Below, in pieces: positions 6,469 to 10,505 of a stretch of 10,505 nucleotides of DNA. Numbering within the stretch: the stretch's first letter is position 1; each line of letters starts with the position of its first letter. The position numbers were made by a program, and so were the translations under genes. The notes under the pieces are model-generated. The model saw only the letters and a program-made list of their open reading frames with translations. It did no database searches and was not told where the DNA came from. Source of the DNA: CAZBRS01 sp964494475 (GTDB lineage Bacteria > Myxococcota_A > UBA9042 > CAZBRS01); contig CAZBRS010000104.1 in the NCBI GenBank assembly GCA_964494475.1, positions 1 through 10,505 on the forward strand, in the 5' to 3' direction.

Positions 6469-6954
6469 ATGGCCTCCAAGAGCCTCTCGGCCGTTGCCCG
6501 CTGGTCCGACGGCAAGCGCCAGTTCGTGGGCGAGTCCGGCACCGGGCACGCCATCGTGATGGACATCGGCAAGGACGACGGCGGCAACGAGACGGGCATG
6601 CGCCCCATGGAGCTGCTGCTCCTCGGGCAGGCCGGCTGCACCGGGCTCGACGTCGTCTACATCCTCGAGAAGATGCGCAAGACCGTGACCGCCCTCGAGG
6701 TCTCGGTCGAGGGATCCCGGCGCGACGAGCACCCGCGCGTCTACACGCGCCTCGAGGTGCTGTTCCGCGTTCGCGGCGAGGGCCTCACGGAGGCCGATCT
6801 GAAGAAGGCCATCCGCCTCTCGGAGACCACCTACTGTTCGGCCTCGGCCACCCTGGCCAAGACGGCCGAGATCCACGCGCGCTACGAGCTGACCGACGAA
6901 CTGACGGGCCAGACCGTGTCGGGTGAGGTGGGGCCCGAGGCCTCGAACGCGTAG
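6469..6954 (+). CDS. OsmC-family peroxiredoxin-like protein
   Basis: A 161-residue protein matching the OsmC/Ohr superfamily, closest in motif style to the YhfA-like branch. Seen: the N-terminal strand region AVARWSDGKRQFVGES, the helix block RPMELLLLGQAGCTGLDV with the first redox Cys at 57, and ETTYCSASATL with the second Cys at 123. These two cysteines form the thiol/disulfide pair that reduces organic hydroperoxides in characterised family members. The Glu in PMELLL is also conserved. Cytoplasmic, with no signal peptide, and normal family length. The start at 6469 is preceded by GGGAAG (6459-6464) at a short 4-nt spacing. It is divergent from the phosphoesterase operon and is a single-gene unit, since a new promoter lies between it and the next gene. 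No peroxide-sensing regulator is adjacent. Substrate unproven; some YhfA-like members have no defined peroxide activity. Confidence 0.92.
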   Translation: MASKSLSAVARWSDGKRQFVGESGTGHAIVMDIGKDDGGNETGMRPMELLLLGQAGCTGLDVVYILEKMRKTVTALEVSVEGSRRDEHPRVYTRLEVLFRVRGEGLTEADLKKAIRLSETTYCSASATLAKTAEIHARYELTDELTGQTVSGEVGPEASNA

Positions 6955-6977
6955 CGTCGCCACGGCGGGCGCGACGG

Positions 6978-7006
6978 TTGTCACGGCGGCCGTCCTGACG
7001 TAGTGT
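6978..7006 (+). promoter_or_regulatory. Putative promoter of the FadL-family gene
   Basis: TTGTCA (6978-6983) and TAGTGT (7001-7006) with a 17-nt spacer, 33 bp before the ATG at 7040. The octamer CACGGCGG occurs at 6961-6968 and again at 6983-6990, overlapping the spacer, and might be an operator half-site. The promoter call rests on box match and spacing alone. Confidence 0.5.
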
Positions 7007-7039
7007 GCTCGGGTACCACGCACCCCGGGGCGCCCACCA

Positions 7040-8326
7040 ATGAGGCGAAGCCTGCGTCACGTCCTGGCCCTCGCGGCCCTGGCCGGGCTGGCGGCCGAAG
7101 CGGGGGCCGGCGGCTTCTCGATCCCCGACATCGGCACGCGGCGAACGGGCATGTTCGCCGTCATGGGCAAGCCCGACGACGGCTCGGCCATCTTCCACAA
7201 CCCGGCCGGCATGACGCTCCAGGAAGGAACGCACCTCTACTTCTTCCAGCTCGCCTTCCTCATGGACCTGGGGCTCCGCCTCTACGACAGCCAGGGCGCG
7301 CTGCATCCGACCGACCGCGAACTGGCGCCCGACTACAACTTCGGCGGGCTGCCGTTCCTGTCGGTGCAGACCGACTTCGGCACCGAGAAGCTGCGCGGCG
7401 GCCTGGCGATCTACGCCCCCAACGCGTTCGGCACGGTGCTGCCCGACGACGAGCCCACGCGCTACCACGCGACCAAGGTGCTGTTCCTCTCGTCGCGGGC
7501 GACCGCGGCCCTGGCGTGGGAGCTCGACGAGCACGTCTCGGTGGGGGCGAGCGTGCACCTGCTGTTCACCTACATGACGGCCAGCCGCGTGATGAACCCG
7601 CTGGTGCTGGTCGATCCCGACCGGCGCTTCGACCCGGTCGAGGTCACGGCGCCCTACGACCACGACCTCACGCTCGCCGGCAAGGGGTTCGCCTGGGCCT
7701 GGGACGTGGGCCTGCTGCTGACCCCCCTGGAGACGCTCCGCTTCGGCTTCTCGTTCTCGAGCGGCGCGATGACCACGCTGCGGGGCGACGTGAGCCTGCG
7801 CGCCCCCGACGGCACCCTGACGACCACGCGCCAGACCACCGACGTGCCGCTGCCCTTCACGCTGCGCGCGGGGTTCAACTGGGAGTTCGCCCCCGACTTC
7901 GAGGTGGGGATGGACATCTTCTGGTGGCACTACCAGGTGTTCCAGGAGCAGTGGAGCCGCCTCGACGAGCCCCTCCTGGGCCTCACGGAGTTCCGGGACC
8001 CGCGGCACTACTCGAACTCGTGGGACTGGTGCATCGGCCTGCTGCACCGCGTGGTGCCGAGCGTCGAGGTGATGGCGGGCTTCCAGATGGACTTCACGCC
8101 CATCCCCGCCAAGACCTACTCGCTGGACAACCCCACCACCGACCAGATCGGCGCGTCGCTGGGCGCGCGCTGGCAGGTCAGCCGCAAGGTGCGCCTGGGC
8201 CTCACGCTCTACCGCAACTGGTTCAACCGGATCGACGTGCAGGAGAGCCAGGGCACGCCCCCCGGCAACGCCAAGGCGCACGGCGCGGTCACCTCGCTCG
8301 GGGTCGACGTCAACTGGCTGCTGTAG
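7040..8326 (+). CDS. FadL/OmpP1/TodX-family outer-membrane channel
   Basis: A 428-residue precursor. Residues 1-23 are a Sec signal peptide (MRRSLRH, then an Ala/Leu-rich core, AEAGA), probably cleaved just before GGFSIPDIG. The mature N-terminus matches the FadL family: a glycine-rich start, RRTGMFAVMGKPDDGSA, then the hallmark IFHNPAG with Asn54-Pro55-Ala56 at the start of the barrel. The rest consists of alternating amphipathic strands (for example VSVGASVHLLFTYMT, LRFGFSFSS, VRLGLTLYRNW), consistent with a long beta-barrel. The chain ends in a strand with terminal Leu rather than the usual Phe. Family members carry hydrophobic compounds (long-chain fatty acids, aromatic hydrocarbons) across the outer membrane; the cargo here is unknown because no beta-oxidation or degradation genes flank it. 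The Shine-Dalgarno is weak (GGGGCG). The stop lies 6 bp from the stop of the converging DUF2804 gene. Confidence 0.88.
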   Translation: MRRSLRHVLALAALAGLAAEAGAGGFSIPDIGTRRTGMFAVMGKPDDGSAIFHNPAGMTLQEGTHLYFFQLAFLMDLGLRLYDSQGALHPTDRELAPDYNFGGLPFLSVQTDFGTEKLRGGLAIYAPNAFGTVLPDDEPTRYHATKVLFLSSRATAALAWELDEHVSVGASVHLLFTYMTASRVMNPLVLVDPDRRFDPVEVTAPYDHDLTLAGKGFAWAWDVGLLLTPLETLRFGFSFSSGAMTTLRGDVSLRAPDGTLTTTRQTTDVPLPFTLRAGFNWEFAPDFEVGMDIFWWHYQVFQEQWSRLDEPLLGLTEFRDPRHYSNSWDWCIGLLHRVVPSVEVMAGFQMDFTPIPAKTYSLDNPTTDQIGASLGARWQVSRKVRLGLTLYRNWFNRIDVQESQGTPPGNAKAHGAVTSLGVDVNWLL

Positions 8327-8332
8327 CCGCCG

Positions 8333-9388
8333 TCAGAACCGCGCGCGGTGGAGCTCGGTCACGCCGAAGAAGTCCTGGATGGCGTGGACGCGGCCGGCGT
8401 CGTCGACGGCCTCGCCCGAGAAGGTGCCGTAGGGCTGGTGGTAGTCGGACGCCACCACGCCCGCCTGGATGACGCCGGCGCGCTCGCCCTCGGGGCGGAA
8501 GGTGAGCCGGCAACGCCCGTCGGTGGTCTCGATGGTCCAGGGCTCGAGCAGGTGCTCGGGGTCGAAGGTGAAGCGCGCGGCCTCGAACATGGACAGCTGA
8601 TCGCCCACCCACAGGCCGTTCTCGTTGTTGTCGTGGTCGTCTTCGATCACGTTGTGCGTCAGGTTCAGGCCCACGACCCGCCCCTCGGCGTCGAAGCCCG
8701 CGCACGAGGCCCAGCGCCAGGTCATGCGGTAGGGGTAGTAGGCCTTGTGCACGTCGATCAGCACGAGGTCGCGCGCGGGGTCCAGGTCGATCCGGCGCTC
8801 GCCGATCCGGATCGTACCGGCGGCCGGGCAGGCCATCTTGTGGGAGTAGGCGGGCCGGTTCGGCGCCAGGCGCAGCACCACGTCGAGGGGCTGGTGGCGC
8901 AGGAGATCGGCCCGGAATTCGAGGTCGGCCGAGAGCGCCGGCGCGCCGGGCCGGCCCGCGAGGTCGACCCGGGCCGTGTGGCGGCCCTGCTCCAGGTGGT
9001 TGTGCACGTCGATGCGGTAGCCCGGCAGGCGGAAGGAGCAGCGGTCGTCCCACAGCGCCGCGCCCAGGCGCGCGACGAACGAAGGACCCTCGCGGTGGTG
9101 CTCGATCTTCTGGCCCGTGCTGCGATCGACGAAGTAGCAGAACGACGAGGCCAGGTAGTGCGCGTCGAGCACGACGAACGTGAACAGGAAGTCGGGGCCG
9201 AACACGGCGAAGTGCTCCCACTCCTTCAGGCGAAAGCGGTTCAGGAGCCGCGCGCCCACGGCGCCGAGGCCGAGGAAGTCGGCCTCGCCGATGTTCACGG
9301 TCCGGAAGGGGCGCGCGAAGTGTCCGAAGGCCGCGACACGGCCGGCCTCGACCATGCGCTCGGGGGTGGGCAGGGGGGTTCGGGTCAT
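8333..9388 (-). CDS. DUF2804 family protein, second copy of tandem pair
   Basis: A 351-residue protein recognised as DUF2804 (PF10974) by its block pattern: GRVAAFGHFARPFRTVN (16-32), RLKEW (53-57), HLEQGRH (131-137), YSHK (181-184), DPARDL (203-208), KAYYPYR..WRW (215-226), LWVGD (259-263) and the C-terminal YGTFSGEAVDDAGRVHAI (320-337). There is no signal peptide or membrane helix. The composition alternates short hydrophobic strands, suggesting a beta-rich fold. The function of the family is not established. The paralogue encoded immediately upstream shares all these blocks. The ATG at 9388 has GAGGAGG 8 nt upstream and starts 40 nt after the upstream paralogue's stop. Length fits the family (about 330-360). 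It has more Cys and His residues than its neighbour (for example the DDHDNNENG segment at 250-258), so the two are probably not functionally identical. Confidence 0.88.
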   Translation of the reverse strand: MTRTPLPTPERMVEAGRVAAFGHFARPFRTVNIGEADFLGLGAVGARLLNRFRLKEWEHFAVFGPDFLFTFVVLDAHYLASSFCYFVDRSTGQKIEHHREGPSFVARLGAALWDDRCSFRLPGYRIDVHNHLEQGRHTARVDLAGRPGAPALSADLEFRADLLRHQPLDVVLRLAPNRPAYSHKMACPAAGTIRIGERRIDLDPARDLVLIDVHKAYYPYRMTWRWASCAGFDAEGRVVGLNLTHNVIEDDHDNNENGLWVGDQLSMFEAARFTFDPEHLLEPWTIETTDGRCRLTFRPEGERAGVIQAGVVASDYHQPYGTFSGEAVDDAGRVHAIQDFFGVTELHRARF

Positions 9389-9396
9389 CGGTCGTG

Positions 9397-9403
9397 CCTC
9401 CTC
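9397..9403 (-). promoter_or_regulatory. Strong ribosome binding site of the second DUF2804 gene
   Basis: GAGGAGG on the minus strand, 8 nt before the ATG at 9388, within the 40-nt gap between the two DUF2804 genes. It fixes the start and implies independent translation on a shared message. Confidence 0.7.
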
Positions 9404-9428
9404 GTTCCGGGTTCGCGACCGGCGGCCG

Positions 9429-10463
9429 CTAGAACCTGGCGTTCATGCGCTCCAGCGCCCCGTAGGCGCCCTCGACGCGGTGCACCTCGCCCGACTCGTC
9501 GACGACCCGGCCGTCGTAGCGCCCGAAGGCCTGCTCGTAGTCGATGCGGAGCAGGCCGTAGTCGCGACGCTCCACCTTGGCGCCCTCGGTCGAGAAGCCG
9601 AGGTCGAGGCGGCCCAGCGGGTCCGCGAGCCGGAACGCACCGCCGCCCAGGGCCGCGATCTCGGGCCGCGGCAGGAGCTCGAGCTTGCCGTCGACCCAGA
9701 GCGCGTCTTCGCCCGGCTGATCCAGGGGCGTCATCTGGTTCACCAGGTTGACCATCACCTCCCGCCCCCCGACCGAGCGGGCGACGAAGCACCCCCAGCG
9801 CCAGGCCGAACGGTAGGGGTAGAACGTCTTCTGCTCGTCGAGGTTGCCGAGGTCGCGCGCGGGGTCGAAGGTGAAGGAGGTCGCGCCGACCGTGATCGTC
9901 CCCTCGAGGCGCAGGGGCGACTTGTGGGTGTACGTGTGGTGGTCGGGGGCGATGGGAAGGCTCACCACCAGCGGGTCGACCGTACGCCAGTCCTGGTGCA
10001 GCGTGAGGTCGACCGCCAGCGCCGGCGTGCGCGACGAGGCGGGCACACGGACGTGCACCTCGTGCCGCCCGTGCTCGAGGTCGTGCCGGAAGTGGAAGCG
10101 TCGATCACCCCAGCCGCAGCGGGTCTCGCCGCGCCACAGGGTCTCGGGCAGCCGCGCGTGGCCGGGCACGTCGACCACCAGCCACTCGAGCAGCCGCCGC
10201 TCCTCGCGATCGTAGAGGTACGCCGTGCCGCTGGCGGCCACCTTGGCGTCCTGCACCAGGATGCCCCCGAAGAAGCGCGGGTGGTTCAGGCCGAAGCCGA
10301 CCCACTCCTTCAGCCGCAGCCAGCGCAGCGGCCGGCCGAGCGGTCCGCCCAGGTTGGGCGCATCGAGCAGGTTGACGCGCCGGAACGGGGTCGCGAAGAA
10401 GCCGGTGTGGACGCGCCCGTGCTCGACGAGGGCCGGGGGGGTCGCGCGCGGATTGGCCGGCAT
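9429..10463 (-). CDS. DUF2804 family protein, first copy of tandem pair
   Basis: A 344-residue DUF2804 (PF10974) protein. Blocks: VEHGRVHTGFFATPFRRVN (13-31), RLKEW (50-54), DLEHGRH (128-134), YTHK (178-181), DPARDL (200-205), KTFYPYR..WRW (212-223), LWVDG (255-259) and FGRYDGRVVDESGEVHRVEGAYG (313-335), ending NARF, where the paralogue ends RARF. Invariant His, Lys, Arg and Trp positions in both copies (HK, K-YPYR-WRW) are candidates for a ligand or active site. No signal peptide or membrane segment. Function unknown for the family. The start at 10463 is supported by an AAGGGGGAG ribosome binding site 7 nt upstream and a -10 box just beyond. First gene of a two-gene operon. It is clearly homologous to but well diverged from its neighbour, so the duplication looks old. 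Confidence 0.88.
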   Translation of the reverse strand: MPANPRATPPALVEHGRVHTGFFATPFRRVNLLDAPNLGGPLGRPLRWLRLKEWVGFGLNHPRFFGGILVQDAKVAASGTAYLYDREERRLLEWLVVDVPGHARLPETLWRGETRCGWGDRRFHFRHDLEHGRHEVHVRVPASSRTPALAVDLTLHQDWRTVDPLVVSLPIAPDHHTYTHKSPLRLEGTITVGATSFTFDPARDLGNLDEQKTFYPYRSAWRWGCFVARSVGGREVMVNLVNQMTPLDQPGEDALWVDGKLELLPRPEIAALGGGAFRLADPLGRLDLGFSTEGAKVERRDYGLLRIDYEQAFGRYDGRVVDESGEVHRVEGAYGALERMNARF

Positions 10464-10470
10464 CGGTTCT

Positions 10471-10479
10471 CTCCCCCTT
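10471..10479 (-). promoter_or_regulatory. Ribosome binding site of the first DUF2804 gene
   Basis: AAGGGGGAG on the minus strand, 7 nt before the ATG at 10463. It supports this start. Confidence 0.6.
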
Positions 10480-10491
10480 CGTCGGGGCGCG

Positions 10492-10497
10492 ACTATA
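10492..10497 (-). promoter_or_regulatory. Putative -10 box of the DUF2804 operon promoter
   Basis: TATAGT on the minus strand, about 30 nt upstream of the ATG at 10463, in an otherwise very GC-rich stretch. The matching -35 element would fall outside the window, so the promoter cannot be completed here. Confidence 0.5.
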
Positions 10498-10505
10498 CCG
10501 CCGCG

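Noticed and set aside
6955..6976. Possible terminator hairpin after the OsmC-family gene (CGTCGC pairing with GCGACG, 10-nt loop)
   Set aside because: The stem is only 6 bp and no T-run follows. In GC-rich DNA this is expected by chance.
6785..8281. Long minus-strand frame across the OsmC and FadL-family genes
   Set aside because: It spans two well-supported plus-strand genes and their promoter gap and has no recognisable domain.
8338..8349. Perfect 12-bp palindrome ACCGCGCGCGGT near the convergent stops
   Set aside because: It has no loop and lies within the last codons of the DUF2804 gene (Arg-Ala-Arg). Alternating GC makes such palindromes common here, so it is not called a terminator.
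8348..9751. Long plus-strand frame opposite the DUF2804 genes
   Set aside because: It crosses both DUF2804 genes and the gap with their ribosome binding site, and its composition is that of an antisense frame.

Overview
The window is GC-rich throughout and reads as chromosomal DNA of a Myxococcota-like (deltaproteobacterial) bacterium. The pointers are a Cys-rich repeat lipoprotein ending in MopE-type metal-binding motifs, a polytopic sulfatase-family protein carrying the same type of motif, DUF2804 proteins, and TTGxxx-16/17-TAxxxT promoter-like boxes in short intergenic gaps. The taxonomic call is inference. I see no rRNA, tRNA, CRISPR array, insertion sequence or phage gene.

Left arm (1-6351, all minus strand). 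In transcription order it holds a membrane-anchored calcineurin-like metallophosphoesterase, a class I O-methyltransferase, a polytopic inner-membrane sulfatase/phosphotransferase-like enzyme, and a Cys-rich outer-membrane-type lipoprotein that runs off the left edge. The first three are tightly packed: the methyltransferase Shine-Dalgarno sequence overlaps the phosphoesterase stop codon, and the methyltransferase stop and sulfatase start share a base (TGATG). The lipoprotein follows after 76 bp and has a good promoter of its own in that gap, so it can probably also be expressed separately.

Centre (6352-8332). A 117-bp divergent promoter region separates the left operon from a rightward OsmC-family peroxiredoxin-like gene. 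After a gap with a well-formed promoter comes a FadL/OmpP1-family outer-membrane channel. The FadL gene converges on the right-hand block with only 6 bp between the stop codons.

Right arm (8333-10505, minus strand). Two tandem, divergent DUF2804 paralogues lie 40 bp apart, very likely as one operon. It starts from a promoter whose -10 box (TATAGT) is visible at the right edge.

No complete known pathway is apparent. The left operon looks devoted to the cell envelope. The most distinctive items are the eight-cysteine repeat lipoprotein, the sulfatase-family protein that has Thr where the formylglycine Cys would be and a MopE-like calcium-type loop, the phosphoesterase whose catalytic blocks are separated by a two-helix membrane hairpin, and the DUF2804 pair.
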